A DNA stretch of 64,000 nt from Nostoc sp. HK-01 (GTDB lineage: Bacteria > Cyanobacteriota > Cyanobacteriia > Cyanobacteriales > Nostocaceae), in the NCBI GenBank assembly GCA_003990705.1, contig AP018318.1:186001-250000 (forward strand), given 5' to 3'. A program made the translations under genes and the position numbers. The notes beneath the pieces are model-generated. The model saw only the letters and a program-made list of their open reading frames with translations, ran no database searches and had not been told where the DNA came from. This document shows positions 15,914 to 24,545 of the stretch, piece by piece. How positions within the stretch are numbered: position 1 is the first letter of the stretch; every line of letters starts with the position of its first letter.

Positions 15914-16648
15914 CTAGCTACTCAAAGCCTTGATAAATCGTTGTAAACTCTTAAACATACTGGGTTTTTTCATGGGTGTAGCGTCAGTTGATGTTTGCCC
16001 TTGTCCTTGCATCAGCAGATAATCTATATCATCACCCGATGGTTTTTTGGGTAGTTCGGCAATTTTTTCCCAAGTTTCGCCTTTTTGGACTAAAACTTCC
16101 CATTGTCCGGGATAGCAGCGAAAGACGGCGGTGTTTTCATCTACTGGACGCAAGTAATAACAAGATTCAATGGTATTGAGAAAACGCTCCCGAATTTGTC
16201 TAGCAGCATAACCAATACCCACAGTACCAGAATCTTCTAGGCGTGGGTTCAACATCACCAAAGGGCGATCGCCAATAATTTCACAAACTTTTTCCAGTTG
16301 GGGAATTTCTACAGCACTGGGGGAAACAAATAAGAAAATTTCGTCTTCTGGTTGAATTTTAGATTGAATAGAGGCAGCCCTACCTGTACCAATATCCAGA
16401 ATTTGAAATGCTGCATCTACCCAATCACGACGAGCTAAGGCTGCACCACCAGCATCAGCAAAGAACACTTTCAACCGTGACTCGTATTCAGCAAATAATG
16501 GCAGAAATTGTTCCGCTACAGGCATTTGTTTGAGTTCAGGGAACAGCAAATCAACTTGCACACGGGTGTAACCGTCTGCTAAAGCGGCTTTTGTAGCTTC
16601 ACGAGCTTGAGCGATCGCATCTTCAAGAGTATCAGGAAGTTGAGTCAT
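15914..16648 (-). CDS. DUF1995 family protein
   Basis: This 244-residue protein has the features of the DUF1995 family of cyanobacteria and plastids: an N-terminal amphipathic helix (LEDAIAQAREATKAALADG), VQVDLLFPEL, KVFFADAGGAA, LFVSPSAVEI and the later MLNPRL...GIGYAARQIRERF. The plant relatives include a protein needed for photosystem II accumulation (LPA3), so a thylakoid-related role is plausible. No biochemical function can be read from the sequence. It has no signal peptide. A Gln-rich linker precedes a basic C-terminal helix. The MpaB-like gene lies upstream on the same strand with an 87-base gap. Confidence 0.85.
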   Translation of the reverse strand: MTQLPDTLEDAIAQAREATKAALADGYTRVQVDLLFPELKQMPVAEQFLPLFAEYESRLKVFFADAGGAALARRDWVDAAFQILDIGTGRAASIQSKIQPEDEIFLFVSPSAVEIPQLEKVCEIIGDRPLVMLNPRLEDSGTVGIGYAARQIRERFLNTIESCYYLRPVDENTAVFRCYPGQWEVLVQKGETWEKIAELPKKPSGDDIDYLLMQGQGQTSTDATPMKKPSMFKSLQRFIKALSS

Positions 16649-16735
16649 AGTTGATATCGAGTCTGAGAAATTGCATCACCAATGCTTAATTTTTACAGTT
16701 TTACTGCCCAGCGATCGCTTGTTCAACCATAAACC

Positions 16736-17590
16736 TCACTTACCTTTGTCATCTGGCCCTACATTAGCTATCTCGTAACCATTGGGATAACTGGGGATGG
16801 GAGAATCAATATAAAAATTAGTCTGACTTCGAGGCGGGAGCAAGTGCATTAATCTGGCGCGGAATTTCAGCAGTCGCACTATACTAGAGCGCAACAATGG
16901 TGAAGGGTGTTCAAAACCAAAAGCATCAAGCATTGTCTCATCAAGTAAAGCATAGATAATTGGTTTTAAGGGTTTTTCCATCCATCGAGGAAACCAACTC
17001 AAAAATAAACCTAGAGTTGCTTCTCCAACACGCCGATTTGTGTCGGAATAGCGAAAATTTTCGCGTTCGTAGTCTAGTTTATAGCGTTCAAACTCTGCGT
17101 AGGTTTCAGGAATATTTTGAATCTGCATCTGTTTACCTACTTCCCGCCAAAAATAAAAGCAAGCTAATTTTTCTTGTTCGCACATCAACCGCCAACCAAA
17201 ATTAGCATTCCAGTGGATAGGATCGTAAATAAAGGTCGAAAGTACATATAAAAAATCGGCGTTATCAATCTTAAAACGTCCGTGGATGGCGTTCATCCGT
17301 TGTAATGCTTGTTTACCGCGATCGCTCTCATAACCCCACTTGACAATTTCTACTAGCAAAATCGATGTGTCATCATAGCGTTTTTGCGGACGCTGATAAA
17401 ATTCTTTGGTCTTATCGAGTAATTTAGACATACTGGGAACGCAGTATGTTCGCATTAAGGCTATTTCGAGCGATCGCTGCATTTCCCAAGAAAATTCATA
17501 ACCCGACATCAGGTAATATATCTGGCTATGGTCTTTTACTGGGTCAAGTTGCTGAATCAGATTCAGGTTTTGATAACGGTTGGAAAGCAT
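16736..17590 (-). CDS. MpaB-like oxygenase (DUF2236 family)
   Basis: This 284-residue protein matches the MpaB/latex-clearing-protein-related family, typically heme-binding oxygenases. Visible family segments are YYLMSGYEFSWEMQRSLE, the TKEFYQRPQKRYDDT loop, RMNAIHGRFKI near 98-108 (His is a candidate ligand), STFIYDPIHWNANFGWR, and CFYFWREVGKQM. Fungal MpaB shortens a farnesyl side chain and bacterial Lcp cleaves rubber, so the substrate may be a lipid or isoprenoid. It is divergent from the tetR gene, with 106 bases between starts that contain the operator-like palindrome, so TetR may regulate it as well. Confidence 0.8.
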   Translation of the reverse strand: MLSNRYQNLNLIQQLDPVKDHSQIYYLMSGYEFSWEMQRSLEIALMRTYCVPSMSKLLDKTKEFYQRPQKRYDDTSILLVEIVKWGYESDRGKQALQRMNAIHGRFKIDNADFLYVLSTFIYDPIHWNANFGWRLMCEQEKLACFYFWREVGKQMQIQNIPETYAEFERYKLDYERENFRYSDTNRRVGEATLGLFLSWFPRWMEKPLKPIIYALLDETMLDAFGFEHPSPLLRSSIVRLLKFRARLMHLLPPRSQTNFYIDSPIPSYPNGYEIANVGPDDKGK

Positions 17591-17672
17591 AATTCATAAC
17601 CATGACTGTATTTATTGTTAATTATCTTGGTCAGGATTGATTTCCAACTATTAATTATGTTATTTTTAATCA

Positions 17673-17684
17673 GACCAACTGGTC
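17673..17684. promoter_or_regulatory. Operator-like palindrome, ACC-N4-GGTC
   Basis: GACCAACTGGTC lies 12 bases before the tetR start and within the divergent mpaB-tetR gap. The same ACC-N4-GGTC pattern recurs before the GST gene at 18766-18776, which suggests both are binding sites of this TetR. Confidence 0.6.
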
Positions 17685-17696
17685 GGTAATGCTTTT

Positions 17697-18302
17697 ATGT
17701 CTAAAGGCGAAGAAACAAAGACTAGAATTCTCCAACAAGCGGCGGAACTGTTTAACCAACAGGGATATGCGGGTTCGTCGATCTCGGATATTATGCGTGT
17801 TACCGGATTGCAGAAAGGAGGAATTTACAATCACTTTTCTAGCAAAGATGAATTAGCACTCCAAGCCTTTGATTTTGCGATCGCTCTTGTCAGTCAGCGG
17901 ACAAGAGCCGCAGTCCGCAGTAAACATGATGCAATTGAACGCCTGGAAGCGATTATGGAAGTATTTAGCAGCTTTGTCGAGCATCCACCAATTAAAGGTG
18001 GTTGTCCATTGTTGAATACAGCGATTGAGAGTGATGATGCTCATCCAGCATTGCGCGATCGGGCGCAACAAGCAATGAATTCTTGGCGTAACTTAATTAC
18101 TCAAATTATTACCAAAGGAATTGATAGAAGTGAAATTCGCCCTGAAGTAAATGCTGATGAAGTCGCAACTATTATGATTGCCACTTTAGAAGGAGCGATA
18201 ATGATGAGCAAGTTATACGACGATATAATTCACATACAAAGGGTAATTAATCACTTAAAACAGTATATAAATACTAATCTTAAAAGCTATGGTACAAATT
18301 AA
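17697..18302 (+). CDS. TetR-family transcriptional repressor
   Basis: This 201-residue protein has the typical TetR length. The N-terminal HTH is well formed: TRILQQAAELFNQQGYAGSS then ISDIMRVTGLQKGGIYNHF and SSKDELALQAF. The C-terminal ligand domain includes KGGCPLLNTAIESDD, as in the YxaF/LmrA-type subgroup. It probably represses itself, the overlapping tautomerase gene, the GST gene and perhaps the divergent MpaB-like gene through ACC-N4-GGTC sites, releasing on binding an electrophile or toxic compound. There is no clear ribosome binding site before the ATG. Its last 14 bases overlap the next gene. Confidence 0.92.
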   Translation: MSKGEETKTRILQQAAELFNQQGYAGSSISDIMRVTGLQKGGIYNHFSSKDELALQAFDFAIALVSQRTRAAVRSKHDAIERLEAIMEVFSSFVEHPPIKGGCPLLNTAIESDDAHPALRDRAQQAMNSWRNLITQIITKGIDRSEIRPEVNADEVATIMIATLEGAIMMSKLYDDIIHIQRVINHLKQYINTNLKSYGTN

Positions 18303-18678
18303 AATATATGGTTTGGCAGATAAACTTAATCCCATTAAATCCGATTTATCTAATATTATTCATACCTGCCTGATTGAAATTATCAAAGTTCCCCCTGAAA
18401 AAAGGTTTCAGCGATTTTTTCCCTTAGAATCAGAAAACTTTTACTATCCTAACGACAGGTCAGATAATTATCTAGTCATCGAAATTATCATGTTTGAAGG
18501 ACGTTCGTTAGAAACCAAAAAAGAGCTAATTCGGAAGTTAATTAAAGATATTCATGAAACATTTGGTATTTTTGTTAACGACATTGAAATCACCCTTTTT
18601 GAAACACCAAAATCTAACTGGGGAATTAGAGGTACAACCGGAGATGAATTAAATTTGAATTACAAAGTAGAAGTTTAA
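18289..18678 (+). CDS. Tautomerase-superfamily protein without the N-terminal proline
   Basis: This 129-residue protein resembles the PF14552-type tautomerase family: MVQIKIYGL at the start, EKRFQRFFPLE, a central VIEIIMFEGRS strand-turn, and ETPKSNWGIRG near the C-terminus. The residue after Met is Val, not the Pro that serves as catalytic base in 4-oxalocrotonate tautomerases and MIF, so classical tautomerase chemistry is unlikely. Its start lies within the 3' end of tetR (14-base overlap), implying translational coupling. It probably belongs to the same stress or detoxification response as the GST downstream. Confidence 0.8.
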   Translation: MVQIKIYGLADKLNPIKSDLSNIIHTCLIEIIKVPPEKRFQRFFPLESENFYYPNDRSDNYLVIEIIMFEGRSLETKKELIRKLIKDIHETFGIFVNDIEITLFETPKSNWGIRGTTGDELNLNYKVEV

Positions 18679-18765
18679 ATTTATTTTTAAGTGATAAATC
18701 AAGATTTAATCCCCAAATAATTATCCAATGTAGATAATTATTAAATTTTTTTTGCCTGATTACAA

Positions 18766-18776
18766 ACCGTTCGGTC
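18766..18776. promoter_or_regulatory. Second operator-like palindrome, ACC-N4-GGTC
   Basis: ACCGTTCGGTC lies 25 bases before the GST start. It contains the palindrome ACCG-TT-CGGT and matches the half-site spacing of the palindrome before tetR. An independent, TetR-controlled promoter for the GST gene is inferred. Confidence 0.55.
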
Positions 18777-18800
18777 TTTTATTGCGAGAAATATTGAGTT

Positions 18801-19472
18801 ATGTTGAAGTTTTACTACAATCCTATTTCACCTAATGCGCGGCGTGTATGGCTAACTTTGCTAGAAAAAGAAATTGCTTTTGAGCCGATATTGATGAATT
18901 TAGATGGCGATCAATTACAAGCAGAATTTTTAACCGTTAATCCTTTTCATCATATTCCCGTGCTAGTTGATGATGGTTTCCAAATAGTCGAATCTCTAGC
19001 AATTATGGACTATTTAGAAGCAAAGTATCCGACACCTTCACTGCTACCTAAAGAGTCGCAAGCTTTAGCAAAAGTGCGAATGGTGCAGTATGTGACGGCT
19101 AATGAATTATTTCCCCAAATAGTCTCATTAATTTATGAAAATGCAGACTCACCGCAATTTCTTCAAGCCAAACAGCATATAGATAAAGTGTTGTTATTTT
19201 TGACAGAGGTATTAGATAATTCTCTCTACGTTGGCAGTGAACAGTTAACTTTAGCAGATATTGTTGCTGGTACTGCTGTACCTTCTTTACCAAGTTTAGG
19301 CATTAACTTGAATCATTATCCCAAAATAAATGGATGGACTGAGCGACTGATGCAACGTCCAGTCTGGCAGAAAACAAAATTGAGTGCTGATGACTTTGAA
19401 CAGTTCAAGCGGCGAGTCAGAATTTTGGTAAAGTTGCGTAGGCGCAAGTTAAATCAGGGAAATAAAAAGTAA
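18801..19472 (+). CDS. Glutathione S-transferase
   Basis: This 223-residue protein has a thioredoxin-fold N-terminal domain (MLKFYYNPISPNARRV, with the Ser/Asn active-site region) and the cis-Pro segment NPFHHIPVLVDDG. The glutathione gamma-glutamyl-binding ESLAIMDYLE follows, then a helical C-terminal domain with LTLADIVAGT. It would conjugate glutathione to electrophiles or act as an isomerase or peroxidase. A 20-residue basic tail (KRRVRILVKLRRRKLNQ) is unusual and could bind membrane or nucleic acid. It follows the tetR-tautomerase pair by 122 bases and has its own operator-like site. Confidence 0.92.
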   Translation: MLKFYYNPISPNARRVWLTLLEKEIAFEPILMNLDGDQLQAEFLTVNPFHHIPVLVDDGFQIVESLAIMDYLEAKYPTPSLLPKESQALAKVRMVQYVTANELFPQIVSLIYENADSPQFLQAKQHIDKVLLFLTEVLDNSLYVGSEQLTLADIVAGTAVPSLPSLGINLNHYPKINGWTERLMQRPVWQKTKLSADDFEQFKRRVRILVKLRRRKLNQGNKK

Positions 19473-19580
19473 ATTTTCGCAGATAAATTCTTAAAAAATG
19501 TATTTCTAAGTTTTTTCAACATTGTTGATTACTAAGATTATCGAGTAAAGTGCAAGCATTGTCATTGGGCTAGGATTACA

Positions 19581-20846
19581 ATGCTTGTATTTTTTATTCA
19601 TGGTGTAGCTGAATCAAAGGTTAAATTTGCTGAACCATTAAAATCTTTAATTAAAAATGAGTTTTTAACTAGAGGTAAGTCTTTGCCTTATTTCCATACA
19701 GGTTTCTATGCTGATGTTTTAAACTCTAAAGGAAAAATATGGAATTTTATACAACAAGAGTTAGAAAGTATTCGCCAAGAATATCCCAAAAGTAATACTC
19801 AAGATATTTTTCGTGGTCAAGAATTTAGAGAACAGTTTCTTTCTGATTTTATAGGAGATGCCTTTGCCTATCTTAATCTTGAAAGAGGTGCAAAAATTAG
19901 AGCATCTATTACGGAACACTTAGAAGATTTTATTAATAATCATCCTGAAGAGAAAGAAATACATATAGTTGCTCATTCTATGGGTACTGTAATTTTATGG
20001 GATATGCTATTTTCCAATAAATTTCAGCATGGTGATGCAGTATTTAAATTTCGTTCACTAATTAAAGATAAGGTAGATTTAGTAAGTATCACTACTATGG
20101 GTTCCCCAGTAATTTTATTTAATATGATATTTGATATTAAAGCTGAAACTATTAATGAATTTTTAGTGCAATATCAAAAAGAAAATCTCAAATGGATAAA
20201 TATTATTCATTCTTCAGATATGATTGCTTATCCCATTAGTACGAGTTTAACCTCTGGGAAGAGCTATTTACATGTCGAAAATAAATTTATTACGACAGAA
20301 GCTAATCACATAGAGAAATCTATAAAGAACTTAGGAAAATCTTCACCTGTTGAAGCTGCTAGTCAATTAAATGCAGGTATTAGTCACGCTTTTTCTTTTG
20401 CAACGCTTGCTGCTGGCGCTGGCGACGCTCATATTAATTATTGGAAGTGTCCGCAAACAGCAAAGATGATTGTAGACAATATATTAGATACTAAAGAAAA
20501 AATAATTAATCTAGTAATTGCACATTTAGAATCAGTACCTGGAATGACAACTCATTTTCATGGAGTTACAGATTTTATAGAAAAAACTATACCTAATACT
20601 AAAAATAAATGGGGAGAGTGGTTAGGTGATGTCGATAAACTGACTTATGATTTAAGGTTTGTCGATGGTAGTGGCAGGTTAAGATTACGTCAAAATATAG
20701 CACAGATACCTCATGTTTCTGTGTATGATAGTGATGATAAATGCCAATTTAGAGGTTATGTAGGCTTAATTCATGCTAATGGTCTTCAAAAAGAAGTTGA
20801 AATTATTCAACAAAAATACTGCCTGCTAAATATAACAGCTTTATAG
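19581..20846 (+). CDS. Alpha/beta-hydrolase (lipase-like) protein
   Basis: This 421-residue protein opens with the oxyanion-hole strand LVFFIHGVAES. It has the nucleophile elbow IVAHSMGTVILWDML near residue 130 (G-x-S-x-G variant AHSMG), and a later Asp in IIHSSDMIAYP could be the acid. A possible catalytic His lies in DAHINYWK. The C-terminal third has no recognised domain. There is no signal peptide, so it is probably cytoplasmic. It belongs to the broad esterase/lipase-like group found in cyanobacteria next to stress genes. The substrate is unknown. The gene is AT-rich relative to its neighbours. Confidence 0.75.
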   Translation: MLVFFIHGVAESKVKFAEPLKSLIKNEFLTRGKSLPYFHTGFYADVLNSKGKIWNFIQQELESIRQEYPKSNTQDIFRGQEFREQFLSDFIGDAFAYLNLERGAKIRASITEHLEDFINNHPEEKEIHIVAHSMGTVILWDMLFSNKFQHGDAVFKFRSLIKDKVDLVSITTMGSPVILFNMIFDIKAETINEFLVQYQKENLKWINIIHSSDMIAYPISTSLTSGKSYLHVENKFITTEANHIEKSIKNLGKSSPVEAASQLNAGISHAFSFATLAAGAGDAHINYWKCPQTAKMIVDNILDTKEKIINLVIAHLESVPGMTTHFHGVTDFIEKTIPNTKNKWGEWLGDVDKLTYDLRFVDGSGRLRLRQNIAQIPHVSVYDSDDKCQFRGYVGLIHANGLQKEVEIIQQKYCLLNITAL

Positions 20847-21000
20847 CTTGATATTTAATGTATGTATACTTGAAAAGCTTATATTTACTAATGTGTCTGT
20901 GCTAGATTACCATCAGACAAGATAACCTGCATAAACTCATAACCCCACACCTATTGATTGAGTGAAGGGATGAAACACTCACACCAAAAGGAAAACAGTT

Positions 21001-21642
21001 ATGAAAACACATATTTTATTGAGCCTTGCTTGTTCTCTGTCTTTGTTTGGCGCAGTCATATCACCTGCTCATGCTCAACCAGCCGCGACTGTAGAACCTC
21101 AAGCACAAGCAGTCAGTTCCGAAATCACCATTCCCCAAGATACGGCAATTATCGTTTCTTTTCCTGCTACTGTTACCGTAGATGTGGGAAATAAGAAAGA
21201 TTATCCTCTAACTCTTCCTTTAGCTAGTGCAATTAAAGATGCTCAAGGTAATACTCTCGCTCCTGAAAATACCCCTGTAAGTATAGTTTTGCAACCAAAA
21301 GAAGGGGGAGCAAAAATTGTGGCGCAGTCTCTAGTAATTAATGGACGAATTGTCACAATTAAAGCCGCTAGTCAAGTTATTCCTGGTACTACCATTACTC
21401 ATAAGCGAGCTAATGATAAAGCAGTTGAAAATGGTTCTGTTTGGGGACGAATTGGTGGTAGTACTTTAGGCTTTTTAAGCCAAGGAGATCCTGAGCAATT
21501 TGATCGAGGAGCCATGTTAGGAAGTGCTGTGGGATTACTAACAGGCTTGCGTTCCGCAGAAAATACCCGGATTGTGCAAATTCCTCAAAGCAGTGTTTAT
21601 GTCTTATCCCTTGAGGCTCCTATTAGTTTAACTCCTCGTTAA
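21001..21642 (+). CDS. Exported protein of unknown function
   Basis: This 213-residue protein has a clear signal peptide (MKTHILLSLACSLSLFGAV, cleavage after PAHA). The mature part has beta-rich repeats (EITIPQDTAIIVSFPATVTVDVG; SLVINGRIVTIKA) and a Gly-rich helix near 150-180 (GRIGGSTLGF...GSAVGLLTG). The fold could resemble periplasmic scaffold proteins such as VirB10/TrbI, but that is only an impression. An overlapping longer frame begins at 20958 in another register and is rejected. AAAGGAAAACAGTT provides a ribosome binding site before the ATG. Confidence 0.75.
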   Translation: MKTHILLSLACSLSLFGAVISPAHAQPAATVEPQAQAVSSEITIPQDTAIIVSFPATVTVDVGNKKDYPLTLPLASAIKDAQGNTLAPENTPVSIVLQPKEGGAKIVAQSLVINGRIVTIKAASQVIPGTTITHKRANDKAVENGSVWGRIGGSTLGFLSQGDPEQFDRGAMLGSAVGLLTGLRSAENTRIVQIPQSSVYVLSLEAPISLTPR

Positions 21643-21676
21643 TGTCAGAAAACTACAGCAAAATAACTGGAAAATT

Positions 21677-22645
21677 TTAAACTGATTGCAAGATAGCTAA
21701 ACGAAAATTATGCCGATTTTCAACCATCAAATATTTTTCTTGTAATGGTTGCCACTGATGCCATAATTGGTAACGATTTTCTGCTAATAAATTCGCAAGT
21801 GTGGGCAGATGAGTATTAAATTCTGACTTAAATATATCTGTCAGCCACTCACCCATGACTACACTGTCTTGAATGCTCCCTAAAATGTCTTGTATGCTTT
21901 TGATCTCTGCAAGATAAGTTGCGTAAGATTCAGGATATAAGTCAGCAAATAACTCCATTTGATAACGCATACGTTTTGCTTGTTTGCGTAAGTCATGAAT
22001 GGTATCACCTTTACTAGTTAAATGTTGTTCTATTTTTTCGGCTTTCCAATCACTGCGAATCTGCACTTCCGACTCGACAATTTGAGTTCCCACTAGCCAT
22101 CCTGGATGTAGAAAGAAAATACTAACTTCAGGTAACAGTAAATCTGGTAGTACTTGCTGAATTGGCAGAGATGCTAAAGATTGATAGCTAGGCTTTTCTA
22201 ACCATTCTTCTAAGGTTTGCTTGAAAGATTTATATGGATCATCTTTGAGTGTATTCAACACATCAGCTAATGCAGCTTGTCGCTGTTGTGCTAAAGCATT
22301 AAATACTTTATGGAGAGATTTATTTTCTTTATTTGGTAGTTTTGGTTGGTAGAGATTCTCTAAATTTTCTTTGAGTACATCTAAGTCCCGTAAGCTACCA
22401 AGACGACGAGCAATTTTGCCAATGTTTTTATCACTGGCTGGCTTTGGCAAATTGAGTACTAAATCAAATCTACTAACTGCGGTGCGGAGGCGGCGCATCC
22501 CAACACGCATTTGGTGTAGCGCTTCGGGGTCTTCATCTTTTTTAACAGTTTTTTCGTATTTTAAAGTTTTACTAAAATGCTTTTGAATCGCTTGGTAAGC
22601 GTATTCCCCTAAAGTTTTTACTGTGGGTTTTGTAGCTATTTTCAT
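21677..22645 (-). CDS. CHAD domain protein (polyphosphate-binding)
   Basis: This 322-residue protein starts at MKIATKPTV; the upstream alternative is a TTG. CHAD domains are four-helix bundles rich in conserved His and basic residues that bind polyphosphate. The signature pieces are visible: ALHQMRVGMRRLRTAVSRF near residue 45, IARRLGSLRDLDVL near 80, and a second half with HDLRKQAKRMRYQMELF near 215. It may associate with polyphosphate granules or carry polyphosphate to enzymes. It lies convergent to the exported protein with 34 bases between stops. Confidence 0.93.
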   Translation of the reverse strand: MKIATKPTVKTLGEYAYQAIQKHFSKTLKYEKTVKKDEDPEALHQMRVGMRRLRTAVSRFDLVLNLPKPASDKNIGKIARRLGSLRDLDVLKENLENLYQPKLPNKENKSLHKVFNALAQQRQAALADVLNTLKDDPYKSFKQTLEEWLEKPSYQSLASLPIQQVLPDLLLPEVSIFFLHPGWLVGTQIVESEVQIRSDWKAEKIEQHLTSKGDTIHDLRKQAKRMRYQMELFADLYPESYATYLAEIKSIQDILGSIQDSVVMGEWLTDIFKSEFNTHLPTLANLLAENRYQLWHQWQPLQEKYLMVENRHNFRLAILQSV

Positions 22646-23029
22646 AATTAATAGCAATTAGATACTGAGTTGGATTATTGCATAATAGCATTAGTTAAAA
22701 ATGTATATCTATCTTTTGATATGCTTTTTAAACTTACAGTTATGACAATAGGTGTTTATGTTAACATTAGATATTGATTATTTGTAACAAAATATAATTA
22801 AAACTTGCCTCAAAATTGAAATATTAGCTATTAGGAATAATTTTAACTATATATAGAAATTTATTATTCTGCTGTCAACAACCTCAAGACTTAAATTTGC
22901 AGTTTAATTTACTTAATCAATAAAAATGAATGACACAGCAAGATAACTTGCTATGTCATCAGGAATAAATGACTAAAAATTTTATGAGATATTTAATATG
23001 AGATTTGGGATGATGATATTCTCATTAGC
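22646..23029. other. AT-rich intergenic region
   Basis: About 380 bases upstream of the CHAD gene and downstream of the ferredoxin gene. It is AT-rich and holds no open frame, HIP1 site or convincing hairpin that I can see. Confidence 0.5.
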
Positions 23030-23434
23030 TTAAAGGTTGGTAGAAATCGCTTGTACAGGACAAGTCGGAATACACTGTTCACAGACAATACAGCGCGATC
23101 GCGTGAATGTTAACTTATATGTCTCTGGGTGCAAACTCAGTGCTTCTGTGGGACATACTCCAGTACACAAACCACAGTCAACACATATATCTTCATCAAT
23201 AGCAATTTCTCCTAAACTCGAAGACACACCAATATGGCGCGATCGCATCCATTCAATTGCTGCATCTAACTGATCAATATCTCCCGATAGTTCTACCACC
23301 AGTTTACCAATTTGATTGGGGGCAACTTGGGCGCGGATAATATTGGCAGCTACATTAAAATCTTTTGCCAGTACATAAGTTACAGGCATTTGAATGGCAC
23401 GTTTGGGAAATGTTAGGGTAACTCGTTTTTTCAT
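23030..23434 (-). CDS. NIL-domain 2x[4Fe-4S] ferredoxin
   Basis: This 134-residue protein starts at MKKRVTLTF; the upstream extension is not family-like. Residues 1-75 are a NIL domain, the ferredoxin-like fold also found on methionine ABC transporter ATPases. Residues 78-134 hold two cluster motifs, CVDCGLCTGVCP and CIVCEQCIPTCP. Each would bind one 4Fe-4S cluster. This architecture is common in cyanobacteria, and the related archaeal and bacterial proteins are linked to sulfur transfer and homocysteine formation. It is divergent from txlA with about 108 bases between starts, which suggests shared redox regulation. Confidence 0.93.
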   Translation of the reverse strand: MKKRVTLTFPKRAIQMPVTYVLAKDFNVAANIIRAQVAPNQIGKLVVELSGDIDQLDAAIEWMRSRHIGVSSSLGEIAIDEDICVDCGLCTGVCPTEALSLHPETYKLTFTRSRCIVCEQCIPTCPVQAISTNL

Positions 23435-23542
23435 AGGTTTAACAGAGACTTGTCGAGGTTTAAGCAAGCAGAAGCGGACATACAAAGAGAAAGCGATAAA
23501 CTAGCATAGTGGCAATAGTTAATCAGTATAAATAAATTTGCT

Positions 23543-24130
23543 ATGACGACAGAAACACCCGTTAATTCTCCCGCCAAGCCGGAATCTAAATTTGGGGCGC
23601 GTTTGAGAAACTTCTTAATTGTAATAGTAGCGATCGCCCTTAGCGTTGCCCTCTTCTTAGGGTTAAGAACTGAAAGTAATTCCATTTCCGTTTCAGAGTT
23701 GGGTAAAAACTCTACCCCTCTAGATGTTGCGTTGAGTAACGGTAAACCATCCATAGTTGAGTTTTACGCTGACTGGTGTACTGTCTGCCAAAAAATGGCA
23801 CCAGACATGGCACAACTAGAACAGCAGTATGCCGATCAAGCTAATTTTGTCATGCTGAACGTAGATAATAACAAGTGGTTGCCAGAAATGTTGAAATATC
23901 GTGTAGATGGCATTCCCCATTTTGTCTTCTTAACTAAAGGTGGAGAAAGCATAGCCCAGGCGATCGGTGATATACCCCGTACTATCATGGGCAATAATAT
24001 CGAAGCATTAGTGGCTGGTACACCTTTACCTTATGCCCAGGCAAATGGTAAAACTTCTAAAGTTTCCACACCAATTGCACCAAAAGGCCAAGATGATCCT
24101 CGCAGTCATGGTAGTCAAGTAGTCAACTAG
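23543..24130 (+). CDS. txlA: Membrane-anchored thioredoxin-like protein TxlA (HCF164 type)
   Basis: This 195-residue protein has an N-terminal membrane anchor (residues 22-41, FLIVIVAIALSVALFLGL). A thioredoxin domain follows, with the active site ADWCTVCQKM (Cys78 and Cys81) and the cis-Pro region DGIPHFVF. It corresponds to plastid HCF164, which carries reducing power across the thylakoid membrane and is required for cytochrome b6f assembly. The C-terminal 30 residues (TSKVSTPIAPKGQDDPRSHG) are probably disordered. It is divergent from the NIL-ferredoxin. A terminator-like hairpin lies 165 bases downstream. Confidence 0.9.
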   Translation: MTTETPVNSPAKPESKFGARLRNFLIVIVAIALSVALFLGLRTESNSISVSELGKNSTPLDVALSNGKPSIVEFYADWCTVCQKMAPDMAQLEQQYADQANFVMLNVDNNKWLPEMLKYRVDGIPHFVFLTKGGESIAQAIGDIPRTIMGNNIEALVAGTPLPYAQANGKTSKVSTPIAPKGQDDPRSHGSQVVN

Positions 24131-24545
24131 TTGTGTTCATCTAAATTTTGAAAAATACTGTGAGACTTTTAGCAAATTCAATTTACATAATCATTAAAAT
24201 TTGTTAATAATTTGCTCAACAAAACTCTTCCTGTTTTGTTCGCCTAGATTCTCACCAGCAACAAATCAACATTATTTGAGCATATTTAACTTTTCACTAT
24301 AGAGGTGCTTGTGATTGCAGGCATCTCTATAGTTTTTGCATTGTTATTATCAGCATATTTGCTTGTTTTCATTTCCACCTAGTTTTTAGGTGATTTTAAA
24401 ATTATTTTTTACTTGTTGTATATATCTAGTCTTAAATACAGCAATAGTACTATAATCTTGGCTTAATCAACTAATTGATGTGTTTCCTCACCTTATTTGC
24501 TTGGGTTTAAAAACTTAAATTTTGTCAAAAATACCTTGTAAAAAT
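24131..24545. other. Intergenic region with terminator
   Basis: About 415 AT-rich bases between txlA and the glycosyltransferase. The clear structure is the hairpin at 24297-24337. An AT-rich run near 24380-24460 precedes the next gene, but no promoter is certain. Confidence 0.5.
24297..24337 (+). terminator. Rho-independent terminator
   Basis: CTATAGAGGTGC (24297-24308) pairs with GCATCTCTATAG (24321-24332), with one G-T wobble and a 12-base loop, and is followed by TTTTT. It probably terminates txlA, although it is 165 bases past the stop. Confidence 0.8.

Noticed and set aside
20958-21194. 78-codon frame at the start of the exported protein gene
   Set aside because: It runs out of frame over a clear signal-peptide gene with its own ribosome binding site.
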